From an uncultured Prevotella sp. (GTDB taxonomy: Bacteria; Bacteroidota; Bacteroidia; Bacteroidales; Bacteroidaceae), in the NCBI GenBank assembly GCA_934281565.1, contig CAKQXI010000007.1, forward strand, positions 1 to 36,827: a stretch of DNA of 36,827 nt. Direction: 5' to 3'. Numbering within the stretch: the first letter of the stretch is position 1; each line of letters begins with the position of its first letter. The notes beneath the pieces are model-generated. The model did not search any database and was not told the DNA's origin. It saw nothing but the letters and a program-made list of their open reading frames with translations. The translations under genes and the position numbers were made by a program. Shown here piece after piece: positions 17,606-25,716 of the stretch.

Positions 17606-20600
17606 ATGTCAAAGAAACTACTAACAGTAATTCTATTACTACTGGCTTTCGGAGTAACTCCACACCATGCGTATGGAGAAAACATCTTGGAAACCAATCA
17701 ATCTAAAAAAGAACAATGTTCTGGTACTATTAAAGATCTTTCTGGTGAACCTATCATTGGAGCAACAGTAACAATTAAAGGTAAAGAGGGAGGTACTGTT
17801 TCTGACATCAATGGCAAATTTGTACTTGCCGATGTACAACGGGGACAAATTATCTGTATTAGTTACATAGGTTATGAACCTATGGAAATCGTATGGAGAG
17901 GAAGAACTCTTGATGTTACTTTAATAGAAAAGAGCAAGGATTTGGATGAAGTCATTGTTGTTGGCTATGGAACTCAACGTAAGGAAAGTTTGACAGGAGC
18001 AATGACAAACATCAAAGGCGAGAAACTGAAAGATCTTGCTACTCTTTCAGTAGAGAATATGCTTAATGGCAAAGTACCTGGTGTCTTTGTTGCACCAGGC
18101 GATGGCTCTCCTGGTTCTAGAGGTACCGTAGTTATTCGTGGAAAGACCTCCCTCAATGGCGGAACTGGTCCATTGTGGGTTATTGATGGCGTTATCTTCG
18201 GTAGTGGCATTGGGCAGTTAAATCCTACAGACATTGAAAGTATTACAGTATTAAAAGATGCTGCATCTACTGCCATCTATGGTTCCGAAGGTGCCAATGG
18301 AGTAATTGTCGTAACTACCAAAAAAGCTCAAAAGGGTAAACTTTCCATCAACATCAATACCAAGGCTGGCATTAATACCCTCAGTCGCGGTCATTTGGAA
18401 ATGATGAACGGCGCAGAATATTACGACTATTACGCTGCTTTTCAGAATGCCGAAGTTCTAAACTTCCCATTATGGACTCCTGATTTACGCAATCAAAACT
18501 TTGACTGGTTCGAACTAGCCAAGAAAACAGGTAATACTCAGGACTATAATTTATCCATTTCTGGTGGAGACAATAAACTACAATCCATATGCTCTCTTGG
18601 CTATTATAATGAAGAAGGTGCAGTGAAAGGTTATAATTATAACCGTTATGTTGCTCGTTTAGCGACAACATTCCAACCATTGAAATGGCTCACTATCACA
18701 CCATCAGCAAGAGGTTCTATCCGTTATATAGAAGATCGCCAGTATGCGGTCGGTAGCATGTATACCATGATGCCATGGGACAGTCCATACGACAAAGATG
18801 GGAAATTGGTACCCCACCGTTATTCTGGATGGGTAAATAGCAAAGCAACCAATTATCTTATCGATTTACAATGGGATTATGATAAGAGTGAATCACATGA
18901 GTTGATTGCAGGACTCGACTTTACCATCAAGTTCAACGATTGGCTATCGTTTACCTCTTCCAACAGCTATCGTTATGGTTATTATACTTCTCATTCTTAT
19001 GTAGACCCCCGTTCCAGTTCAGGTGAAGAAAAAAATGGTCGTGTCGGTGAATATCGATTGAATTGGGGACGCCGTTACTCTAACCAGATATTACATTTCA
19101 AAAAAACTTTTGGCAAGCACTCTGTTACTGGTATTTTGGCACACGAATTCAACGACTACAAACAAGATGTCATTAATACATCTGCCACAGGTCTCGTAGC
19201 TGGATTTGACAATTTCAATGCCACAGCTAAACCAGAAGCTGCCAGCGGAGCTCCTTCGGGATGGGCTAAACAATCTTATTTCACGCAGTGGAAATATTCC
19301 TATGATGACAGATATCTTGCAGAATTTTCTTGGCGCCGTGATGGTCGCTCCAACTTTGGTGTCAACAATCGCTATGGTAGCTTCTTCTCAGTGAGCGCAG
19401 GATGGAACATTAATCGGGAGAAGTGGTTTAAAGCCTCTTGGGTAAACATCCTAAAACTCCGTACCTCTTTCGGTTCCGTAGGCAATGTGCCAACAGCACT
19501 CTATCCTTCTTACTCGCTTTATTCAGTAAATGTAAACTACAATGGAATACCCGGAGCCTTGATATCTCAAATAGGAAACAAGGACTTAACATGGGAAAAG
19601 ACTTATAGTACTGGCATTGGTATAGATGCATCTTTTTTCAATAACCGTATTCACACAACAGTCGACTACTATATCAAGAATACAAGCAACATTCTTTATT
19701 CTGTACCCATAAGTGGCTTGACGGGTATTACCAGTATTTGGAGAAACATCGGAAAAATGCGTAACACTGGTATTGAAGTGGCCATTGGTGGTGATATTAT
19801 CCGCAACAAGAACTTGACATGGAGCATGGATGTCAACATAAGTCACAATACCAACGAATTACGTGACTTATACAAACAGATTGACAAAAATGGCAACTAC
19901 GTTGTAAGACCCGTTATTATTGGTGATGGTAGCGGTATTGCAGGAACAGCTAACCGCATTTTAGAGATTGGTGAACCCGTAGATACCTATTATGTAAAGG
20001 AATGGGCTGGCGTTAATCCTAAGGATGGTAAACCAATGTGGTACATGAACGATGAACATGGCAATAAGGTCACTACTTCCCAATATGCCAAAGCAAAATA
20101 CTATAAATGTGGTAAGGCTTCTCCAGACCTCTATGGTAGTATCTCAACTAACCTTACCTACAAGAAGTTCGACTTGCAAGCCAATTTCGGTTATTCGCTT
20201 GGAGGACAAGTATACAGTTATTTTCGTCAGGAATTAGACTCAGATGGTGCATATTCTGGCGACCACAACCAAATGAGACTTCAAAAGGGGTGGACTCGCT
20301 GGGAAAAAGAGGGTGACATTGCTACCCATCCAAGAGCACTGTTCAATAATCAAGATAAAGGAAATCTTGCTTCTTCACGTTATTTGGAAAGCAACGACTA
20401 TCTCAAACTCCGTTCCTTGACCCTTGGCTATAACATCAATCTCCAAAGATACGGCATTCAAAACCTTCACATATCTTTGAGTGGAGAAAATATTTTCACC
20501 ATCAACAATTACTCTGGTGTAGACCCTGAACTTCCCGCTGGCAATGGCGGTGTTTTAAGCACCAGTGGTATTTCTACTTATCCTATGGTACGTAAATTCA

Positions 20601-20626
20601 TACTAGGTGTAAATCTTACTTTCTAA
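17606..20626 (+). CDS. SusC-like TonB-dependent outer-membrane glycan transporter
   Basis: Outer-membrane 22-strand barrel that imports oligosaccharides, powered by TonB, with the SusD lipoprotein as lid. After a signal peptide (MSKKLLTVILLLLAFGV, cut near AYG) comes a carboxypeptidase-D-like regulatory domain (CSGTIKDLSGEPIIGATVTI to SYIGYEP, about residues 37-92). The SusC signature DEVIVVGYGTQRKESLTGAM follows (about 114-133), then the plug with VIRGKTSLNGG, DGVIFGSG and TVLKDAASTAIYGSEGANGV. The barrel fills the rest and ends in the usual aromatic-terminated strand (ILGVNLTF). The length of 1006 aa is typical. It is separated from susD by 12 nt. The substrate is probably the glycan processed by the adjacent GH31. 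Confidence 0.96.
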   Translation: MSKKLLTVILLLLAFGVTPHHAYGENILETNQSKKEQCSGTIKDLSGEPIIGATVTIKGKEGGTVSDINGKFVLADVQRGQIICISYIGYEPMEIVWRGRTLDVTLIEKSKDLDEVIVVGYGTQRKESLTGAMTNIKGEKLKDLATLSVENMLNGKVPGVFVAPGDGSPGSRGTVVIRGKTSLNGGTGPLWVIDGVIFGSGIGQLNPTDIESITVLKDAASTAIYGSEGANGVIVVTTKKAQKGKLSININTKAGINTLSRGHLEMMNGAEYYDYYAAFQNAEVLNFPLWTPDLRNQNFDWFELAKKTGNTQDYNLSISGGDNKLQSICSLGYYNEEGAVKGYNYNRYVARLATTFQPLKWLTITPSARGSIRYIEDRQYAVGSMYTMMPWDSPYDKDGKLVPHRYSGWVNSKATNYLIDLQWDYDKSESHELIAGLDFTIKFNDWLSFTSSNSYRYGYYTSHSYVDPRSSSGEEKNGRVGEYRLNWGRRYSNQILHFKKTFGKHSVTGILAHEFNDYKQDVINTSATGLVAGFDNFNATAKPEAASGAPSGWAKQSYFTQWKYSYDDRYLAEFSWRRDGRSNFGVNNRYGSFFSVSAGWNINREKWFKASWVNILKLRTSFGSVGNVPTALYPSYSLYSVNVNYNGIPGALISQIGNKDLTWEKTYSTGIGIDASFFNNRIHTTVDYYIKNTSNILYSVPISGLTGITSIWRNIGKMRNTGIEVAIGGDIIRNKNLTWSMDVNISHNTNELRDLYKQIDKNGNYVVRPVIIGDGSGIAGTANRILEIGEPVDTYYVKEWAGVNPKDGKPMWYMNDEHGNKVTTSQYAKAKYYKCGKASPDLYGSISTNLTYKKFDLQANFGYSLGGQVYSYFRQELDSDGAYSGDHNQMRLQKGWTRWEKEGDIATHPRALFNNQDKGNLASSRYLESNDYLKLRSLTLGYNINLQRYGIQNLHISLSGENIFTINNYSGVDPELPAGNGGVLSTSGISTYPMVRKFILGVNLTF

Positions 20627-20638
20627 AAAGATACAATT

Positions 20639-22375
20639 ATGAAAAAGATACTTACATTGATATTAATCTGCGCAACATTGACAGCGTGTGATATTGAGCG
20701 CCTTCCGTCTGATCAGATGTCTTCAAAACAAGTAATAGACAACCCAGACGAGAATCTTGACATTTTGATGAAAGGTGTGTACGCACAGTTGAAAATATGG
20801 TCAGACCCTATGCACCGTTGTGGTGAATATGCAGGCGACAACATGATGATTCGTGGTTCTTCCACCGATGCTTTCTATGAGTTCATTTCCTATGCCAGAA
20901 CTCCCAACAACTATCGTCTCCAGAGTTTTTGGGATTGTGCTTACAAAGCTATCGCGCAATCCTCCAATATCATGAAGATGATAAAAGAGGGACAAAACGC
21001 TAAAATCGACAATCAGTTGGGCGAATGCTATTATATTCGTGGTATGCTGTATTTCTATTTATGCAGGGCTTATGGTCGACCTTACTTCCAGGCTCCAAAC
21101 AAGAACTTAGGTGTACCTATTGTAAATGGCACTCCTGATAATATACTGGAAGACCTTCACTTGCCAGACCGTGCTACTGTAGAAGAAACTTATAAGCAAG
21201 CTATTGATGATTTGAAAAAAGCAGAGTCTTTGATGACCATCAACAATGGTTGTGCATACGCTTCAAAGGAAGCTGCGCAAGCCATGTTGTCTCGTGTTTA
21301 CCTCTACATGAGTGGCACTTACGAGAAACCTAATCAACAGTATGCTAAGTTAGCCGTTGAATATGCCAATAAGGTCATTTCCTCTGGTAAATACAAACTT
21401 CTACCACGTGAAGATTTTATGAAATATAACACCTTTGAGCCTGAAAAGAACAAAGAGACTATTTTCGTTATCAAGCGTGTAGCTTCAGAGTATTCTGGTT
21501 TCGCCCATTACTATGGCATTGGTGGTATGTATGCCCTAATTGGTGGAATGGGCTTTAGCGAAATGTACGTCAGCCAAAAATACATCGACTTGCTAAATGA
21601 GACGGGTCGCAATGATTGGCGTCCAGGTCATCAAAAGATTGTTGATGCCCGTGCTGCTTGCATTGAACCTACTTATAGAGAAGATAACCAAGAGGTTTTA
21701 CGCTTTGTATACTCAACTAAGAACACGAAAGGTGAGGAACGATTAAACTACCTCCAATTGGAGACCAAGCACGTTGGCAGCACCATTAATTGTGTCGACA
21801 AAGAGGGAACCGTATATCCTTTGACTCCTGTTGATGCTGCCCAAGGCATCTATAAGATTACTTACAAAGGCACAGAATATACAGGTTTAATCGACTACTT
21901 CATCGCAGCACCTCGAGAATATCCCCAGTTCTACATGACCAAGTGTTCTCGTCAGGGTGGTGAAGAGTCTCATTTGTACTCCCCTATCATCAGTCGTCTT
22001 GGTGAGATATACTTGAACCGTGCTGAGGCATACGCCAAGTTAGGTGAATATGAGAAGGCAAGAATTGACTTAAACACAATTCGAGAACGCTCCATTCCTG
22101 GAGCAGGCTACCCATCTTTGGATGCCACCAATGCTGGTGAAAGGATTGACAAGGAGCGCCAGTTGGAGTTAGCTTTCCAAGCAGAGCGTAGTTATGATGT
22201 ATTCCGCAATGGCAAATCACTCACTCGTCATTATCCTGGTCCACACAACCAGTTTGAGGACATTCCTGCGACAGACTATAGAGTTGTTTATTACATTCCT
22301 CAGAATGCCATCAATTCTTATCCAGGAACATTAACTCAAAATCCTACTGACGACAGTGGAGTCATCACGAACTAA
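20639..22375 (+). CDS. SusD-like (RagB) surface glycan-binding lipoprotein
   Basis: Surface lipoprotein that caps the SusC barrel and captures oligosaccharide. The signal peptide has a lipobox ending LTAC, so Cys17 should be lipidated. The SusD/RagB fold shows in the helical TPR-like part (LDILMKGVYAQLKIW, CYYIRGMLYFYLCRAYGRPY, AAQAMLSRVYLYMSGTYEKP) and the C-terminal RagB region (LGEIYLNRAEAYAKLGEYEK, IDKERQLELAFQAERSYDVF). The 578-aa length is normal. It forms a pair with susC. The last codons and stop (22349-22393) are repeated almost exactly at 24168-24212, beyond the AlbA gene. Confidence 0.95.
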   Translation: MKKILTLILICATLTACDIERLPSDQMSSKQVIDNPDENLDILMKGVYAQLKIWSDPMHRCGEYAGDNMMIRGSSTDAFYEFISYARTPNNYRLQSFWDCAYKAIAQSSNIMKMIKEGQNAKIDNQLGECYYIRGMLYFYLCRAYGRPYFQAPNKNLGVPIVNGTPDNILEDLHLPDRATVEETYKQAIDDLKKAESLMTINNGCAYASKEAAQAMLSRVYLYMSGTYEKPNQQYAKLAVEYANKVISSGKYKLLPREDFMKYNTFEPEKNKETIFVIKRVASEYSGFAHYYGIGGMYALIGGMGFSEMYVSQKYIDLLNETGRNDWRPGHQKIVDARAACIEPTYREDNQEVLRFVYSTKNTKGEERLNYLQLETKHVGSTINCVDKEGTVYPLTPVDAAQGIYKITYKGTEYTGLIDYFIAAPREYPQFYMTKCSRQGGEESHLYSPIISRLGEIYLNRAEAYAKLGEYEKARIDLNTIRERSIPGAGYPSLDATNAGERIDKERQLELAFQAERSYDVFRNGKSLTRHYPGPHNQFEDIPATDYRVVYYIPQNAINSYPGTLTQNPTDDSGVITN

Positions 22376-22393
22376 CTATAACTTTATAAATAG
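22349..22393 (+). repeat. 45-bp direct repeat, copy 1 (susD 3' end)
   Basis: Covers the last codons, stop and first 18 bp after susD. It matches 24168-24212 at 41 of 45 positions without gaps. The pair brackets the AlbA gene. Confidence 0.85.
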
Positions 22394-22407
22394 ACACTAT
22401 TTAAATT

Positions 22408-22450
22408 ATTTTAGGGCCAAATCGGAAGATTTTGTCCCTAAAATTCTTTT
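22408..22450 (+). terminator. Terminator-like hairpin after susD
   Basis: ATTTTAGGG (22408-22416) pairs with CCCTAAAAT (22436-22444), with a 19-nt loop, followed by TCTTTT. It lies 33 nt after the susD stop, inside the presumed inserted segment. Confidence 0.6.
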
Positions 22451-22467
22451 GTCTGAGAATAAAACTT

Positions 22468-22475
22468 TATTTTTG
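22468..22475 (+). promoter_or_regulatory. Promoter -7 element for AlbA-domain gene
   Basis: TATTTTTG matches TAnnTTTG, with TTTTG at 22447-22451 as a possible upstream element. It predicts a leader of roughly 80 nt that contains a small upstream ORF. Confidence 0.55.
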
Positions 22476-22485
22476 TAGTTAAATT

Positions 22486-22560
22486 ATGACTATCCCTAAA
22501 GGAAAAGTCTGCCGGTTTTATTCTAACCTCGGAAAAAGTCAAATCATGAAATCAGAATAA
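22486..22560 (+). CDS. Possible 24-codon upstream ORF (leader peptide)
   Basis: ATG at 22486 opens a 24-codon frame (MTIPKGKVCRFYSNLG...) ending in TAA one nucleotide before the ATG of the AlbA-domain gene. The placement would allow translational coupling. No family is recognised; a frame this short may be chance. Confidence 0.3.
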   Translation: MTIPKGKVCRFYSNLGKSQIMKSE

Positions 22561-22561
22561 T

Positions 22562-24088
22562 ATGAATATAGCAGAACAAATACATTTGAAACTTAACCTG
22601 AAAGAAAACTCTGAGGTGGAATATAAGTCTGCCGCAGGAGGTTTCCCTAAAGTGGAATTTTGGCGTTCTTTCTCAGCCTTGGCCAATACAAATGGCGGCA
22701 CGATAGTACTGGGAGTGAAAGAGAAGAACCATAAATTCACACCAGATGGTCTTTCGGAAGAACAAATAGCAAAATACAGGAAACAATTTTGGGATGACGC
22801 ACATAATAAGTCATGTGTAAATATTCCGCTATTGGTTGAGAGCGACATAGAAGAAATAAAGACTGATGGAGGACAGTATCTGCTTGCTTTTAGAATACCT
22901 CGTGCCCAATATGATTTACGCCCTATACATCTCACATTAACACCATTTGGACATACCTATAAGCGGAGGGACGAGGGAGATTTCCTTTGTTCCGATGATG
23001 AAGTCAAGCAGATGTATTCAGATGCTAATAATATGAGGGCATCTGTCGACTCTCGCATATTGCGAGGTTATTCCATTAATGATATTGACCTACCGACCCT
23101 GCATCAATACCGACGTGCATACGACATAAAGCATGAGAACCATCCTTGGACAGAGGTTGATGACAAACAATTTCTGGAAAATATAGGTGCCTATCGTAAG
23201 GATCGTGCCACATCGACAGAAGGCTTTACAGTTGCAGGCATGCTGATGTTTGGAAAAACGAATAGTATCACAGATCCTGAATGTTGCCAAGAGTTTTTTC
23301 CCGATTATCGTGAGCACTTGAGCGATGATCCTCAAATACGTTGGACAAACCGCATTTACCCAGATGGAACATGGGAGGCCAATATCTATCAGTTCTTCAC
23401 TCGTGTTTTACCATTGCTGCAACATTCTTTGCCCATTCCTTTCAGTCTTGACAATAACCAAATGAGAAACAATACAACCACAGCTCACATCGCTCTACGC
23501 GAGGCTTTTGCTAACAGCTTGATTCATGCTGCATATACGGTTAGGGGTAATATTGTTATTGATAGATACTTTGACCGCATAGTATTGTCAAATCCTGGCA
23601 CTATGCTCATCAGCATGGAAGAATATTATGAAGGTGGACATAGTGTGTGCCGAAATCCTATTATCCAAAAGATGTTTGTCTTTCTGGGTATTGGTGAGAA
23701 AGGTGGTTCTGGTGCGGATGTGATAGTCAAAGGGTGGAAGGACAATGGCTGGAGCATACCTGTGGTTGAGGAAAAGAACAATCCTGACAGGATTGAGACT
23801 TGCTTAATTTTTGGAAATAACATCATCGCTGCTACGGAAACTCGACCGATAATTACGGAAACTACTACGGAAACTTCCACTGTCACTACGGAAACTACTA
23901 CGGAAACTACTACGGAAACTATTCTCAAGTTAATTCATAAAAACCCAAAAATAACCGCAAAGGATATAGCTTCCATATGTGGAATTACGGAAGATGGTGT
24001 TTCTTATCATATCAAGAAACTAAAACTGGCCGGTAAAATAACTCGTATTGGTGGTTCGCGAAACGGAGGGAAATGGAAAGTAGACTAG
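22562..24088 (+). CDS. AlbA_2/Schlafen-type putative transcriptional regulator with HATPase and winged-helix domains
   Basis: A 508-aa cytoplasmic protein of the group often annotated as putative transcriptional regulator or RecG-like. The N-terminal AlbA_2 domain has ENSEVEYKSA and ALANTNGGTIVLGVKEKN (about residues 14-60). The HATPase_c_4-like domain has REAFANSLIHAAYTVRGNIV and FDRIVLSNPG (about 314-345). A Thr/Glu linker of TTET repeats (about 425-453) joins a C-terminal helix-turn-helix (ITAKDIASICGITEDGVSYH) ending in a basic tail. Such proteins are multi-copy and often near mobile or defence genes in Bacteroidota; exact activity is unknown. Here it lies between two copies of the susD 3' end and has its own promoter, so it is probably an inserted cassette rather than the PUL regulator. 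Confidence 0.85.
   Translation: MNIAEQIHLKLNLKENSEVEYKSAAGGFPKVEFWRSFSALANTNGGTIVLGVKEKNHKFTPDGLSEEQIAKYRKQFWDDAHNKSCVNIPLLVESDIEEIKTDGGQYLLAFRIPRAQYDLRPIHLTLTPFGHTYKRRDEGDFLCSDDEVKQMYSDANNMRASVDSRILRGYSINDIDLPTLHQYRRAYDIKHENHPWTEVDDKQFLENIGAYRKDRATSTEGFTVAGMLMFGKTNSITDPECCQEFFPDYREHLSDDPQIRWTNRIYPDGTWEANIYQFFTRVLPLLQHSLPIPFSLDNNQMRNNTTTAHIALREAFANSLIHAAYTVRGNIVIDRYFDRIVLSNPGTMLISMEEYYEGGHSVCRNPIIQKMFVFLGIGEKGGSGADVIVKGWKDNGWSIPVVEEKNNPDRIETCLIFGNNIIAATETRPIITETTTETSTVTTETTTETTTETILKLIHKNPKITAKDIASICGITEDGVSYHIKKLKLAGKITRIGGSRNGGKWKVD
23834..23920 (+). repeat. In-frame tandem repeat encoding TTET linker
   Basis: ACGGAAACT recurs at 23834, 23855, 23867, 23888, 23900 and 23912, with spacings of 21, 12, 21, 12 and 12 bp. 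All are multiples of three, so copy number changes alter linker length without shifting frame. Confidence 0.85.
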
Positions 24089-24167
24089 TTGTATTTTGAA
24101 AATAAGCTTTTAGTCGAACTAAAATGTATAAAATCTGTTATTAGAAAAATAAGATAAAAGATTGAGA

Positions 24168-24212
24168 GATGACAGTGGAGGCATCACGAACTGACAATAA
24201 CTTTATAAATAG
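24168..24212 (+). repeat. 45-bp direct repeat, copy 2 (duplicated susD 3' end)
   Basis: Matches 22349-22393 with four substitutions. The susD stop is TGA here instead of TAA, so this copy also ends the frame. It runs directly into the 24207-24240 hairpin, which may be the original susD terminator. Confidence 0.85.
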
Positions 24213-24240
24213 GCTGTGCCATATATAGCACAGCCTATTT
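24207..24240. terminator. Bidirectional intrinsic terminator
   Basis: A perfect 13-bp stem (AAATAGGCTGTGC at 24207-24219 with GCACAGCCTATTT at 24228-24240) and an 8-nt loop lie between convergent units. The right arm covers the stop codon of the minus-strand transglutaminase-like gene (24235-24237). Confidence 0.85.
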
Positions 24241-25710
24241 CAATAAGATGACATTTGCTGTTTCATTATCCATACCAATCATAGTCAAGCCGACAGGCGC
24301 CCCTATGAAAGTAGGGTCACAAATAACAAATTTATCTCCATTCAAGGAAATATAATCACCATTGCTTTGTTGGTTAAAGTGAACAGCGGATGCTAAATGA
24401 CCCGGGTAAAAGACCAAAATGCACTTCAAACCTAACAAATCTCTAACAAGTCGTGTAAAGAAAATTGCCCTGTCCTCACAGTCACAATATGGATAAAAGA
24501 GAGTTTCTTCTGCAAAGAAAGCACGGTCATGTCCCCATACTTTATCATCATATTCATATTCAAAAGCCGTTTGCACCCAGTTCAATATTTTATTGGCTGC
24601 ATCAAGTTCATTCAACCCTACGATTTTCTCCTTTAAAACAGGATATAACTGTTCCCTTACTTCTTGCTCCATAGGAGTGTTAGCATACATAGCCCATCTT
24701 GTCATGAAATCGTTGTCAATTTCCGAAGTAGGATAAGTGTTATAGAAATCAATAAGATTCTTGTTTACCTGAACAATCACACTCATATCCTTATACTTCT
24801 TGGAAGAAAGAGTTCTAATGGGCGTAGCTTGGTAAGCAAACAACTGGTTTTCTGGAATATATAGAGAAAGTGATTGTTCCTTTGGGAAAGTATAATCACA
24901 TATCTCCATCTTTGATACATTGGTTTCAAGTGGATAATAATTTATTCCATCAATGACCAAGTAAGACATATCATAAATACCATGCTTGGTACCAAATAAA
25001 AGATATAACTTGTCGCCATTGCGCCCCAATCTCATCTTATATCCACTTTGGCAATAGATATAAGCAGCGACTATCGTTGCTTTATTACCCTGTCCATAAC
25101 AATTCTTGGCAAAGGTATCGATGACATTCAAATACGCCCAATCACAAAGATGTAGCTTTATTCTTAGTTCCAAGAAATCCCTGATGGTATTGTTGAGTTT
25201 ATTTTCGGAAAGAACAGTCCAAGCATCAGCCAACTCTCCATTATCACACTTTTCAATACTTACATTCAATGATTTCGGAATACGAATCGTGCAATCAGTC
25301 CCACAGTATTGGAAAGTAAAATTCTCGTTCTCATCTTCTTTATTTTCATAAATAGGAGAAACAGGCAAAGGCTGTGGAGCTGGTGAAATAGGCTCAACAA
25401 TGTTCTGGATTGTTATCTCCTTGTCCTTGATAGGTTTATCTTCATTTCCCTTGGGAAAAACAGTAGGAGGAACAGTTTCATCCTTTGGGCGAGGTATAGC
25501 AGGGAGTGTTTTATACTCTTTCCATGCCTTTTTCATAAATTCAGCATATTCGGCATTACATTTAGCACGAAAATCAACATATTCTTTCTTTACTTGCTGC
25601 TTAAATGCCTCATACTGAGATTTGAAATCATCTGTTTGGGCAAAAGAAATCATCGGAACAAAAGAACTTGCTCCGATGATGACCATGATTTTGAAAAGAT
25701 TACCGTTCAT
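24235..25710 (-). CDS. Secreted transglutaminase-like protein
   Basis: A 491-aa exported protein. The signal peptide is about residues 1-24 (ending ISFAQ). A charged, probably helical segment (about 26-65) and a Pro-rich linker (about 70-120) follow. The C-terminus resembles the papain-like transglutaminase core, with Cys411 in YCDCEDRAIFF, His438 in YPGHLASAV and Asp465 in VICDPTF, spaced 27 and 27 residues. That is the order and spacing of a Cys-His-Asp triad. It could be a peptidase or cross-linking enzyme in the periplasm. The middle (about 125-380) is unrecognised. It is the last gene of a five-gene operon, 6 nt after the caspase gene; both being thiol enzymes suggests a joint role, which is inference. 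Confidence 0.75.
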   Translation of the reverse strand: MNGNLFKIMVIIGASSFVPMISFAQTDDFKSQYEAFKQQVKKEYVDFRAKCNAEYAEFMKKAWKEYKTLPAIPRPKDETVPPTVFPKGNEDKPIKDKEITIQNIVEPISPAPQPLPVSPIYENKEDENENFTFQYCGTDCTIRIPKSLNVSIEKCDNGELADAWTVLSENKLNNTIRDFLELRIKLHLCDWAYLNVIDTFAKNCYGQGNKATIVAAYIYCQSGYKMRLGRNGDKLYLLFGTKHGIYDMSYLVIDGINYYPLETNVSKMEICDYTFPKEQSLSLYIPENQLFAYQATPIRTLSSKKYKDMSVIVQVNKNLIDFYNTYPTSEIDNDFMTRWAMYANTPMEQEVREQLYPVLKEKIVGLNELDAANKILNWVQTAFEYEYDDKVWGHDRAFFAEETLFYPYCDCEDRAIFFTRLVRDLLGLKCILVFYPGHLASAVHFNQQSNGDYISLNGDKFVICDPTFIGAPVGLTMIGMDNETANVILLK

Positions 25711-25716
25711 AACAAG

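Noticed and set aside
23834..23920. On/off phase variation by repeat slippage
   Set aside because: All repeat spacings are multiples of three, so copy changes would not shift frame.
22562..24088. AlbA-domain protein as the dedicated PUL regulator
   Set aside because: It has its own promoter, is bracketed by duplicated susD ends and belongs to a family not known to me as PUL sensors.
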